Assembly (NCBI GenBank): GCA_041946825.1 | Contig: JBHGBD010000013.1 | Span: 62,001 to 126,000 of the forward strand | Reading direction: 5' to 3' | Origin: CAZTHM01 sp041946825 | GTDB lineage: Bacteria > Acidobacteriota > Terriglobia > UBA7540 | DNA: 64,000 nucleotides | Shown: piece after piece, positions 24,732 to 34,260 of the stretch | Layout of the letters: every line of letters begins with the position of its first letter | How positions within the stretch are numbered: position 1 is the first letter of the stretch | Notes under the pieces: generated by a model | Seen by the model: only the letters and a program-made list of their open reading frames with translations | Told to the model about the DNA's origin: nothing | Databases searched by the model: none | Made by a program: the position numbers and the translations under genes

Positions 24732-27275
24732 TCAGCCTTCGAATTGCGAGACGACAACGCGCTTGCCACCTTCACGCCGAGCCTGCTCCAACGTGGTTTC
24801 CAGGCGATTAATGACCTCGGTCACGCCATCTACGGCGTCAAAGCGAAGGCCGAGGGGGACCTCGCAGATGGCGCAACAGACGTTGGGCGCGGGGATGCCA
24901 TCGAGTCCCACCTGTGTCGCGAGTTTCCTCAATTTCTCGACTGCAAGCCCGCCCTGGGGGAGCGGCGTGTCGGGGAGGACGATGGCAATCGAGTACGGGC
25001 TGTAGCGCACCGCCACGTCGTTCTGACGCAGGTTCGATTGCAGGGCCTTGGTGATCTGTTGAAGGTAGCGTTGGACGCCGCCGTCTCCGAGCGACTTGAC
25101 TAGCGCCGTCGCGTTCTCGGGCTCGAATAAGCAGACGCAAAGCGGCTTGGCAAGCTCCTTGGCGCGTGCCGCTTCTGTCAGGAGGCATCCCAGATAAGCG
25201 CTGCGTGGGAGCAGGCCCGTCTCATCGGCTCCGGCAATGGAGCGAGCCATACGCCGGAGTTTGGCGTTGTTGACGGCGATGACGACCTGGGTCGCTATCG
25301 TCTGCAAGAGAATCACTTCGCCGGGCGTCCATGAGCGACGTCGGTCGCACTGCTCGGCCAGCATCAAGCCGGTTGGCTGATCCTGATCCATCAACGGAAG
25401 GGCAAGGAGCGACTGGATGCTCAGCGCGCGGATGTCGGAGTTGATGGGCGCGAAAACCTGGAATTGCTTGACGTCCTCCATCATCCAGCCGTCGGGCTTG
25501 GTGGCCGCCTGCTGCATCAGGACAGAATGCAGGCGTAGCGCCGCTTGCACGTCCGAAGCGTGAGCCGCTGGAGAGCAGTACTCGACCGTGAGCGCCGGGG
25601 GCCGATCCGCGGTTCCCAGCGAGCCCCAGCAGCGGCTGGCATTCAGCGCGCGCCCGATCTCGTTGACGGCAACCTGCATTACTCCTTGTGGGGTACCTTC
25701 ACGATAGATGTTGGCCGTGATCTCCGAAATCTTCTTGAGTTCCTCCAAGGATTGCGCGGAGGCGCTCGGCATCTGAGCAGGCTGAGGGGCTTGGGTGTGC
25801 GGTTCGGCAGCCGCGGCCGGCGCGGCTCCGGCGCCCCGCATAAATCCCGTATTGTTGTACAACTCCGCCAGGCGAGGATTTTTTTCTTCCGCGCCGGGAA
25901 AGAGGTTGTGGATCTTGGTCAGCGTCTCTTTCAGCTTCGAATCGAGCTGGTATTGAAAATACATCTCCGCTTCGATGATGAGGTCATCGAGACCTTCCGC
26001 CTTGGCAGCGCCGGGTGCCCCGCCGGTGGACGCGGCTGCTGCCGTCGCGGAGCGTGCCGTAGAGGGGGGTTGCACGCGCGCCGCAATGTTGTCGTACCAG
26101 ATCTTGTCAATATGGCCCTCGAGGGTGAGCAGGCGATCGTAGTGGCCCGCGCCATATGGATCGACGTCGATGATTCGCTCGAGTGTATCCGCGGCTTGGT
26201 CGTACTGTTCAGCTGCCAGGTAGAGGCCAAAGAGCCGAGAAAGTGACCGCCTCAGCCCATCCTCCTGGTTCATGTCGTTGTATAGGCCGGTGAGCATTTC
26301 CAGGACGGGGAGGTTAGTTTCATCGGCCTCGTAAAACTTCTCCACTATTCGCAGGTAATCGCTCCGTTTGCCTTCCTGGTAGAGCCTTCCCTTGATTTGC
26401 TTCAGAAGGTCCAGCGCCGCGTCGATCTTTCCGCTATGCGCCAACCCTTCCGCCAACTCGACCAGGAGTTGCAACGCCTCGGGGCGCGCCTGGTAGAGCT
26501 TCCAGGTCACAGGCTGGGCTTTGTCGTACGCCTTAGTTTGCAGGTATGCGCGGGACAGGAGGTCAAGAACCGGCAGGTCGTCGGGCTTGGCCTGAAGGAC
26601 GGGTTCCAGGAGCGTTACGACCTCGGCAGCCCGATCCTTCTTCAGGTAGAGTTCTGCCGCCGCGATGCTGGCGCTCTCATCCTCAGGGTCGAGATTGTGT
26701 GCGCGCTCAACCAATTCCGACCACTGGTCATCCTGCCCAGCCTTCCGCGCCAATTGTGCCGCCTGAAGGAATGCGGGTGTCGCCACCTTGAGCAGGCGCC
26801 CCTTCACCGCCTGTTCGCCAAGTTCGACGTGAGCGGCGAGGCTGTTGGGATCGAGCTTGACGATGCGCTGCAGGCAATCCAGAATCTGCGTCGCCGCACC
26901 GGTGGCGCGATACTGCTCTAGCGCACCACGATAAACCTCCAGCGCCTCGGCCGTTTTCGCCGTCTTCTCCAGAAGGGCGCCCAGTTTCATCATCGTATTG
27001 ACGTCCTGGGACGACACCTTGAGAATCTTCCGGCAGGTCGCCACCGCCTTCGTGACGTCGTTCTTTTTGATATACAGGTCGACCAGTTGGCCCTGGTAGC
27101 GCAAGCCTTCGGAGGAACGATTCAGCCGGAGGCAGAGGTCCCCGAGATTCTGCACAACCTCCTCATCGTTCGGCTGGTAGCGATTGATTTCCTGGTACGT
27201 CTCGAGCGCTGATTCGAATTTCTGCTTCTGCAGGTACTTCTCGGCTTTTTCGAAGAGCTTGTTGATATCGGGCAT
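24732..27275 (-). CDS. TPR-GAF-degenerate GGDEF regulatory protein
   Basis: This 847-residue soluble protein has TPR-like helices over roughly residues 1-400 (AEKYLQKQKFESALETYQEINRYQP is unit-like), an Ala/Pro-rich linker to about 510, a GAF domain (about 510-680) and a GGDEF-like domain (about 680-847). At the catalytic site the sequence reads RYSPYSIAIVLPD (about residue 758) where active enzymes have R-x-G-G-D/E-E-F, so diguanylate synthesis is unlikely. It may be a scaffold or nucleotide sensor. It faces lepA divergently, sharing the 189-bp promoter region. Confidence 0.85.
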   Translation of the reverse strand: MPDINKLFEKAEKYLQKQKFESALETYQEINRYQPNDEEVVQNLGDLCLRLNRSSEGLRYQGQLVDLYIKKNDVTKAVATCRKILKVSSQDVNTMMKLGALLEKTAKTAEALEVYRGALEQYRATGAATQILDCLQRIVKLDPNSLAAHVELGEQAVKGRLLKVATPAFLQAAQLARKAGQDDQWSELVERAHNLDPEDESASIAAAELYLKKDRAAEVVTLLEPVLQAKPDDLPVLDLLSRAYLQTKAYDKAQPVTWKLYQARPEALQLLVELAEGLAHSGKIDAALDLLKQIKGRLYQEGKRSDYLRIVEKFYEADETNLPVLEMLTGLYNDMNQEDGLRRSLSRLFGLYLAAEQYDQAADTLERIIDVDPYGAGHYDRLLTLEGHIDKIWYDNIAARVQPPSTARSATAAAASTGGAPGAAKAEGLDDLIIEAEMYFQYQLDSKLKETLTKIHNLFPGAEEKNPRLAELYNNTGFMRGAGAAPAAAAEPHTQAPQPAQMPSASAQSLEELKKISEITANIYREGTPQGVMQVAVNEIGRALNASRCWGSLGTADRPPALTVEYCSPAAHASDVQAALRLHSVLMQQAATKPDGWMMEDVKQFQVFAPINSDIRALSIQSLLALPLMDQDQPTGLMLAEQCDRRRSWTPGEVILLQTIATQVVIAVNNAKLRRMARSIAGADETGLLPRSAYLGCLLTEAARAKELAKPLCVCLFEPENATALVKSLGDGGVQRYLQQITKALQSNLRQNDVAVRYSPYSIAIVLPDTPLPQGGLAVEKLRKLATQVGLDGIPAPNVCCAICEVPLGLRFDAVDGVTEVINRLETTLEQARREGGKRVVVSQFEG

Positions 27276-27331
27276 GGATGCTTGTGACCGCGAGCGGTCA
27301 TCTCGCTGATGCTGGAACGCCTCTACCGAAA

Positions 27332-27360
27332 TTGACAGATTAACCCCATTTTGTTAGATT
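27332..27360 (+). promoter_or_regulatory. Sigma-70-type promoter for lepA
   Basis: A perfect -35 TTGACA (27332-27337) and a -10 TAGATT (27355-27360) are separated by 17 bp and point toward lepA. The gap to the start codon at 27471 is about 105 nt, leaving a sizeable leader. The TAGNNT -10 form recurs at other promoters in this window. Confidence 0.6.
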
Positions 27361-27470
27361 TTCAAAGGGTTTGGAAAACACCCCTCAGTTGACAGAAGCC
27401 CGCCCCCCCACATCGGGGCGTTTCTTTCCCGGGATGGCCCCCGACCAGACCAGGCTGAATTGATGTGTCC

Positions 27471-29273
27471 ATGACCGACGCCCTCCACATCCGGAACTTC
27501 TCAATCGTGGCGCATATCGACCATGGGAAGTCGACGCTGGCCGACCGCTTGCTGGAAGTCACGGGCGCGCTCTCCAAACGCGAAATGGCGGACCAGGTTC
27601 TTGACTCCATGGACCTTGAGCGTGAGCGCGGCATCACCATCAAGGCTCACGCCGTCCGGCTCCACTACCGGGCTCGCGACGGAAACGAATACCAGCTCAA
27701 CCTTATCGATACGCCCGGCCACGTGGATTTCTCCTACGAAGTTTCGCGCAGCCTCTCGGCTTGTGAGGGGGCGCTGTTGGTGATTGACGCCTCGCAGGGC
27801 GTGGAGGCGCAGACGCTCGCCAACGCCCAGCTCGCCATGAACAATCGCCTGGCGATTATCCCCGTCATCAACAAGATCGACCTTCCCGGCGCGGAGGTCG
27901 AGGCGACGAAGCAACAGATCGAGCACGCTCTGGCGATCGATGTAAACGACACGCTTCTCATCAGCGCCAAGCAGGGCACGGGGATTGAAGAGGTCCTCGA
28001 GGCGGTCGTGGCGCATGTACCGCCGCCGCGCGGCGCGCCGGAAACGCCGCTCCGGGCGCTGCTCTTCGATTCATGGTTCGACAGCTATCGCGGGGTTGTG
28101 GTGCTGGCGCGCGTCGTCGAGGGCACGCTCTCTGTGGGGACACGCATTCGTCTCTGGTCGAACAACCAGGTTTACACGGTTGAGGAACTGGGCGTGCTGA
28201 CTCCCAAGCCGGTGCGTGTTGAGCAACTCTGCGCCGGCGAAGTCGGATTCGTCATCGCTAACATCAAGCGCGTCCAGGACACGAAGATCGGCGACACAAT
28301 CACCGACAACGACCGTCCCGCCTCCGCGCCGCTGCCGGGTTTCGAGGAAATCAAGCCTATGGTTTTCGCGGGACTCTATCCCGTGGATGCCAGCGCCTAC
28401 GAGCCGTTGCGCGACGCACTCGACAAGCTGCGCCTTAATGATTCTTCCTTTTTCTACGAGCCCGAAAATTCTGTGGCGCTCGGATTCGGGTTCCGGTGTG
28501 GCTTCCTCGGCCTGCTGCATATGGAGATTGTGCAGGAGCGCCTGGAACGCGAGTTCAATCTCGACCTGATCACCACGGCGCCAGGCGTGCGCTACCGCGT
28601 CACGACCAAAGCCGGAGAAGTGCTGACCGTCGAAAGTCCCACAAAATTTCCGCCGCTGAGCGACATCGCGAGAATCGAAGAGCCCATCATCACGGCCTTG
28701 ATCTTCACTCAAGACGAGTATCTGGGTGGCATCCTGGCGCTGCTCGAAGAAAAGCGTGGCGTCCAGAAAGGCTTCGAGTACGTTTCATCCAAGCGGGTAT
28801 TACTGACCTACGAATTACCGCTGAACGAAATCGTCCTCGATTTCTATGACCGCTTGAAATCCGTCTCGCGCGGCTACGCGTCGCTCGACTACCACTTCAC
28901 CGGCTACCGGGAGTCGGATCTGGTGAAAGTAGATCTGCTCGTTGCCGGCGAGCCCGTGGACGCTCTCTCGTTCATCTGCCACCGCGAGCACGCCTTCCCG
29001 CGCGGGCGCGTTCTTTGCGAGAAGATGCGCAAGCTGATTCCTCGCCAGATGTTCGAAGTGGCGATCCAGGCTTCGGTCGGCTCGAAAATCATCGCGCGGG
29101 AAAATGTTCCGCCCATGCGTAAGAACGTCCTGGCCAAATGCTATGGCGGTGACATCACGCGCAAACGCAAGCTCCTCGAAAAACAGAAGGAAGGCAAGCG
29201 GCGCATGAAACGCGTCGGCCGCGTCGATATCCCCCAGGAAGCCTTCCTCGCCGTCCTGAAAGTCACCGAGTAA
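27471..29273 (+). CDS. lepA: Elongation factor 4 (LepA)
   Basis: This 600-residue ribosomal GTPase promotes back-translocation. G motifs are AHIDHGKST (G1), RGITIKAHA (G2), DTPGH (G3), NKIDLPGA (G4). The LepA-specific C-terminal domain includes KAGEVLTVESPTKFPPL and NVLAKCYGGDITRKRKLLEKQK. The ATG at 27471 matches the family N-terminus (HIRNFSIVAHIDHG); a GTG two codons upstream is also in frame. A hairpin lies after the stop. Confidence 0.97.
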   Translation: MTDALHIRNFSIVAHIDHGKSTLADRLLEVTGALSKREMADQVLDSMDLERERGITIKAHAVRLHYRARDGNEYQLNLIDTPGHVDFSYEVSRSLSACEGALLVIDASQGVEAQTLANAQLAMNNRLAIIPVINKIDLPGAEVEATKQQIEHALAIDVNDTLLISAKQGTGIEEVLEAVVAHVPPPRGAPETPLRALLFDSWFDSYRGVVVLARVVEGTLSVGTRIRLWSNNQVYTVEELGVLTPKPVRVEQLCAGEVGFVIANIKRVQDTKIGDTITDNDRPASAPLPGFEEIKPMVFAGLYPVDASAYEPLRDALDKLRLNDSSFFYEPENSVALGFGFRCGFLGLLHMEIVQERLEREFNLDLITTAPGVRYRVTTKAGEVLTVESPTKFPPLSDIARIEEPIITALIFTQDEYLGGILALLEEKRGVQKGFEYVSSKRVLLTYELPLNEIVLDFYDRLKSVSRGYASLDYHFTGYRESDLVKVDLLVAGEPVDALSFICHREHAFPRGRVLCEKMRKLIPRQMFEVAIQASVGSKIIARENVPPMRKNVLAKCYGGDITRKRKLLEKQKEGKRRMKRVGRVDIPQEAFLAVLKVTE

Positions 29274-29288
29274 TCCAGCTTCTCTCAG

Positions 29289-29309
29289 CCCTCTCCCTCT
29301 GGGAGAGGG
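29289..29309. terminator. Hairpin after lepA
   Basis: CCCTCTCCC (29289-29297) and GGGAGAGGG (29301-29309) form a 9-bp stem with a 3-nt loop, 15 bp after the lepA stop. A second pair CCCCGATC/GATCGGGG follows at about 29313-29329. There is no T-run, so it may be a dispersed repeat that also terminates. Confidence 0.45.
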
Positions 29310-29390
29310 TGTCCCCGATCAGATCGGGGCCGGGTGAGGGGACAACACGTCATGCTACAATCGGCGCATCATTCCAATCCGGAGCGCGCC

Positions 29391-29873
29391 ATGGAACTGA
29401 AAACCATCGCCATCGACAAACCCGCCGACATGAATTTCATTCTCGGCCAGTCGCACTTCATCAAGACCGTCGAAGACCTTTACGAGGCCATCGTCCAGAC
29501 TGTCCCCGGGATGAAGTTTGGGATTGCCTTCTGTGAATCGTCCGGGCCGGCGCTCGTCCGCTACGCGGGAAACGATCCGAAGCTTGTCGAAATCGCGCAG
29601 AAGAACGCCCTCGCGCTCGCCTGCGGCCACGCGTTCATCATCTTCATGGAAGGCGGATTTCCCGTCAACATTCTGAATTCGATTAAGAACGTCCCCGAGG
29701 TCTGCCGGATCTTCTGCGCCACCGCGAATCCGGTGGAAGTCGTCGTTGCCGAAAGCGCGCAGGGTCGTGGCATCCTCGGCGTCATCGACGGCGTCAAAAC
29801 TAAAGGTATCGAAACCGATGCCGACATCAAGTGGCGGAAGGAATTTCTGCGGAAGATCGGGTACAAGTTGTAG
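29391..29873 (+). CDS. Adenosine-specific kinase (DUF355 family)
   Basis: This 160-residue protein matches the small family that includes the Pyrobaculum protein structurally identified as an adenosine-specific kinase: MNFILGQSHFIKTVEDLYEAI, KFGIAFCESSGPALVRYAGND, ALACGHAFIIFMEGGFPVNILN, FCATANPVEVVVAE, GRGILGVIDG. The ATG at 29391 has GGAG 6 bp upstream; the longer frame from 29334 reads through repeat sequence. Its cellular role is uncertain. It follows lepA in the same direction. Confidence 0.88.
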   Translation: MELKTIAIDKPADMNFILGQSHFIKTVEDLYEAIVQTVPGMKFGIAFCESSGPALVRYAGNDPKLVEIAQKNALALACGHAFIIFMEGGFPVNILNSIKNVPEVCRIFCATANPVEVVVAESAQGRGILGVIDGVKTKGIETDADIKWRKEFLRKIGYKL

Positions 29874-29945
29874 CCTGGCTCGCGGCCTGGGTCCAGCAGC
29901 GGCGATCCCTGTGTTTTCCTTCGCGCTGATCGGGCGAAATATGTT

Positions 29946-31013
29946 ATGAAGACGACAGCAGTTTCTCAGGGGTATGAACCCTGGGCCTCTGAGGCGGCTG
30001 CTTATGTGGCTTGGACCTTTGGCATGATCTCTTCTTCACAACCCATCCGTATTCGTCGACGTTCCGCCGTGGTGATTGCCACTTGGCTGAACTTGGTGCT
30101 CCTGACTCCCTGCCTCCTCTGCAGCGGCCCCAACGACACTCATAAGACCGGAAGAGACTCGCAGGGACGCCGCCCGGACTCCTCAGAGCCGCTCCAATCC
30201 TCCCTGAGCCCCAAAATCCGCTCGCAAAAGCCTCGGGCGAGTTCGTCGCGGTTGCGCGGAAAAGATTCGCGGCTGGCGGTGAGGTCGAACATCGCTCTCG
30301 TTGAAGAGGCGGACACTTCCCGAATTCTGCTGGAAAAGAAAGCCGGCGAAGTTGTGCCGATTGCCTCGATCACAAAACTGATGACGGCGATGGTGACGCT
30401 GGACGCCAACCTCCCTCTCCAGGAAATGCTCACCATCAGCAATGCGGATCGCGATCTGGTCAAGGGCACATTTTCGCGACTGAGGATCGGCTGGTCACTG
30501 AGCCGTGAAGATATGTTGCATCTCGCTCTCATGGCTTCAGAAAACCGCGCTGCCTCCGCACTGAGCCGATATTACCCCGGCGGACAGCCGGCATTCATCG
30601 TCGCCATGAACGCCAAGGCGGCTAAACTGGGAATGACCAGCACGCATTTCGTGAGCCCCAACGGCTTGTCGAGTGAGAACGCCTCCAGCGCCTACGACCT
30701 GGTCAAGCTCGTACGAGCTGCCTACGAATATCCGCTGATTCGGAAGTTTTCGACAGACCAGCGATATGGCATTCGGCTCGGCAGGCGTACCCTTCAGTTC
30801 GCCAACTCCAACCGCCTGATCGGCCGCCCTGACTGGGACATTGGTTTGCAGAAGACCGGATTCATCAACGAGTCTGGCGATTGCATGGTGATGTGGGCCA
30901 AGGTGGATGGGCGGCCACTGATTATGGTTTTCCTGGACGCTTATGGCAAACTTACCCGCTTTGCCGATGCGCGCCGGGTTCGCAGGCAGTTGGCCCTTGC
31001 TCTGATTCAATAG
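29946..31013 (+). CDS. D-alanyl-D-alanine endopeptidase/carboxypeptidase (PBP7 type)
   Basis: This 355-residue serine peptidase of peptidoglycan has all three penicillin-binding motifs: S141-I-T-K, S198-E-N and K303-T-G (LQKTGFINESG). The N-terminal third has a basic then hydrophobic stretch (RRRSAVVIATWLNLVLLTPCLLC) that anchors or exports it. The start could be ATG 29946 or ATG 30024, which would place the hydrophobic segment nearer the N-terminus; neither has a strong ribosome site. It trims cross-links or donor stems in the periplasm. Confidence 0.88.
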   Translation: MKTTAVSQGYEPWASEAAAYVAWTFGMISSSQPIRIRRRSAVVIATWLNLVLLTPCLLCSGPNDTHKTGRDSQGRRPDSSEPLQSSLSPKIRSQKPRASSSRLRGKDSRLAVRSNIALVEEADTSRILLEKKAGEVVPIASITKLMTAMVTLDANLPLQEMLTISNADRDLVKGTFSRLRIGWSLSREDMLHLALMASENRAASALSRYYPGGQPAFIVAMNAKAAKLGMTSTHFVSPNGLSSENASSAYDLVKLVRAAYEYPLIRKFSTDQRYGIRLGRRTLQFANSNRLIGRPDWDIGLQKTGFINESGDCMVMWAKVDGRPLIMVFLDAYGKLTRFADARRVRRQLALALIQ

Positions 31014-31058
31014 TTAGGGGACGGGCGTTCTTTGCAATGACCGCAATCGCGAGGCGCG

Positions 31059-32417
31059 CTATGATTTCTTCTCCGTGACCGTTGCGCCAAACTCCCCTCT
31101 GGCAACACGCACCGAAATGGGCTCGCCGATCGCGATCCCCGCTATATCGCGCACGATGTGGCCGTTCACGTCGCGAGTGATGGAGTAGCCGCGATTGAGG
31201 ATATTGAGCGGGCTGCGTTCATTCAGGAGCGCGTCGAATTGCACGAGGCGGTTCCGCCGCTCGGTAATGAGGCGGGCAAATTCCGTTTCGAGTCTTACGG
31301 CGCGCTCGTCGAGTTCGGCGCGCTTGAGTTTGATCAGCCGGCGGAAATCGTACCGAATCAGCCCGGCTGAAATGTGCACCAGCGCCTCGCGCCAATTCCC
31401 CAATTTCTCGCGGATCAGGCTGTTCAAACCAACGATGCAATCGTCCACCCGCTGCGCGCGCTCGCCGAGGCGCGTCCGAATGGTTTGAAAGACCTGGTGC
31501 ATGCGGAGCGCGGTCAGCCGCCCGCGGTTTTCGGAGAGCTTCAGGCGGACCACGTGCGTCATTCTTCGCGCGCGCTCGTGGAGTTCATCGACGAAATCCT
31601 GCTTGCGATGGACGACCAGTTCCGCTGCGGCGGACGGTGTCGGCGCGCGCAGATCGGCGACGAAGTCGGCGATGGTGAAATCGGTCTCGTGGCCGACCGC
31701 CGAGATCACGGGAATCTTCGATGCGGCGATGGCGCGCGCTACCGCTTCTTCGTTGAACGCCCAGAGATCTTCGAGCGAGCCGCCGCCCCGCGCGACAATC
31801 AGCACATCCACGATGGGATGCAGGTTGAAGTATTTGATTCCCGCCGCGATCTCCTCCGCCGCGCCTTCGCCCTGCACCTTGACGGGATAGATTGTGACAT
31901 TCATGTTACGGAAGCGGCGTTTGAGAACTCGCAGGATGTCGCGAATCACCGCGCCGGCAGGGGACGTCACCACGCCGATCGCGCGCGGCAGCGCGGGAAG
32001 CGGCTGCTTGCGCGCCGGGTCGAACAATCCCTCCGCTGCGAGCTTCTGCTTCAGTTGCTCGAATGCCAGTTGGAGCGCACCGACACCGGCGGGTTCGAGG
32101 TAGTCGACATACAGCTGATATTCGCCGCGCGCCTCGTAAACGCTCAGGTGACCGCGAGCGATCACGGCAATTCCATCCTGCGGCTTGAATTTGAGATAGC
32201 GTGCCTGGTTGCGGAAGCACACGGCGCGAATCTGCGCGCTCGCGTCCTTGAGCGTGAAGTAGAGATGGCCGGAAGTGGCGCCGCGAAAATTCGAAACTTC
32301 ACCCGTCACCCAGACGTCGGGGAATCGTTTTTCGAGCAGGCCCTTGATCTCAAGGCTCAGCTCGGAAACGCCGTAGATTTTTCTCTGCGGCTGAAAGTCG
32401 AAAGTCACTTGGCCCAT
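31059..32417 (-). CDS. xseA: Exodeoxyribonuclease VII large subunit
   Basis: This 452-residue nuclease subunit begins with an OB fold (VSELSLEIKGLLEKRFPDVWVTGEVSNFRGATSGHLYFTLKD), then the catalytic domain (PRAIGVVTSPAGAVIRDIL, VLIVARGGGSLEDLWAFNEE, PVISAVGHETDFTIADFVADLRAPTPSAAAE) and a coiled-coil tail. With XseB it degrades single-stranded DNA. No xseB is adjacent. Confidence 0.96.
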   Translation of the reverse strand: MGQVTFDFQPQRKIYGVSELSLEIKGLLEKRFPDVWVTGEVSNFRGATSGHLYFTLKDASAQIRAVCFRNQARYLKFKPQDGIAVIARGHLSVYEARGEYQLYVDYLEPAGVGALQLAFEQLKQKLAAEGLFDPARKQPLPALPRAIGVVTSPAGAVIRDILRVLKRRFRNMNVTIYPVKVQGEGAAEEIAAGIKYFNLHPIVDVLIVARGGGSLEDLWAFNEEAVARAIAASKIPVISAVGHETDFTIADFVADLRAPTPSAAAELVVHRKQDFVDELHERARRMTHVVRLKLSENRGRLTALRMHQVFQTIRTRLGERAQRVDDCIVGLNSLIREKLGNWREALVHISAGLIRYDFRRLIKLKRAELDERAVRLETEFARLITERRNRLVQFDALLNERSPLNILNRGYSITRDVNGHIVRDIAGIAIGEPISVRVARGEFGATVTEKKS

Positions 32418-32493
32418 AAAGAAGAATCCAGAAGTCAGAAGCCAGAAGTCAGAATGCAGCCATCAGTTGCCAGGCGGCAGCCTTCAGCATCCT

Positions 32494-32739
32494 TTAGCGG
32501 CGAAAATATGAAACCAGCCAGAAGAGCAGCGTCAAAACCACGCTGACGATTACGCACGTCACAATGGGAAAATAGAGCGAAACGTTTTTGCCCTTGTAGG
32601 CGATGTCGCCCGGCAGGCGCCCGAGGCCGAAGAACGAGAACTTCGACCCCGCCATCAACAGCAGGCCCGCGCCTACTAACACGACGCCGATGATCACCAG
32701 GAATTTTCCCACCTGCAATGGAACGTTCTGCTCCATCAT
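32494..32739 (-). CDS. DUF2905 small membrane protein
   Basis: This 81-residue protein has two hydrophobic segments around the family motif (VIIGVVLVGAGLLLMAGSKF, then GLGRLPGDIAYKGKN, then IVTCVIVSVVLTLLFWLVSY). It matches DUF2905 in length and spacing. The start could be either of two adjacent ATGs (32739 or 32736); a longer frame would overlap ndk. It is common in bacteria and has no assigned function. Confidence 0.85.
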   Translation of the reverse strand: MMEQNVPLQVGKFLVIIGVVLVGAGLLLMAGSKFSFFGLGRLPGDIAYKGKNVSLYFPIVTCVIVSVVLTLLFWLVSYFRR

Positions 32740-32806
32740 CGTGCCCCGGGATACGCCACCCTTACAACCATTGCGCGAGGCGGCAGTGTTGTCAAGGGTG
32801 AGCTGG

Positions 32807-33226
32807 CTACACCAGGTCAATGCCGGGGAAGAAGTAGGCAATTTCGTAGGCGGCGGTTTCGGGCGCGTCCGATCCGTGCACGGCGTTGTGCTCGATGTCC
32901 GAGGCGTAGAGCTTTCGGATGGTGCCAGGAGCGGCGTTGGCGGGATTGGTGGCGCCCATCACCTCGCGCAGGCGCGCGATGGCGTTTTCTCCCTCCAGCA
33001 CCATCACCAGCGCGCAGCCGGAACTCATGAAGGCGGTGAGGCTCTCGAAAAAGCCTTTGCCGCGATGCACGGCATAGAATCCTTCCGCCTCTTTCTTGGT
33101 GAGAGTAACGAGCCGCGCGGCAACAATTTTGAATTGGTTTGTCTCAAACACCTTAATGATGTCGCCGACGTGACCGGCCGCAACCGCATCGGGCTTGATG
33201 ATCGTCAGCGTGCGTTCGATGGACAT
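32807..33226 (-). CDS. ndk: Nucleoside diphosphate kinase
   Basis: This 139-residue enzyme transfers the gamma-phosphate of ATP to NDPs through a phospho-His. The active-site His117 is in IEHNAVHGSDAPETA, and the start MSIERTLTIIKPDAVAAGHVG and FMSSGCALVMVLEGENAI are typical. It lies 149 bp downstream of sucD, a common neighbour because succinyl-CoA synthetase makes the ATP/GTP used here. Confidence 0.97.
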   Translation of the reverse strand: MSIERTLTIIKPDAVAAGHVGDIIKVFETNQFKIVAARLVTLTKKEAEGFYAVHRGKGFFESLTAFMSSGCALVMVLEGENAIARLREVMGATNPANAAPGTIRKLYASDIEHNAVHGSDAPETAAYEIAYFFPGIDLV

Positions 33227-33375
33227 GATTCTCCTGGAGGGTTCGTGATTATTTCATGCAAAATCGTGAATCGTGAATGGGGAAATTCCCCAGGGGTATG
33301 TTAACCCGGATCAGCAGGGCCAAATGCGGCGCGAGATCCGGACGGCATCAATCTGCTATTCATCATTCACTATTC

Positions 33376-34251
<876 letters not shown>

Positions 34252-34260
34252 AAACTCACA

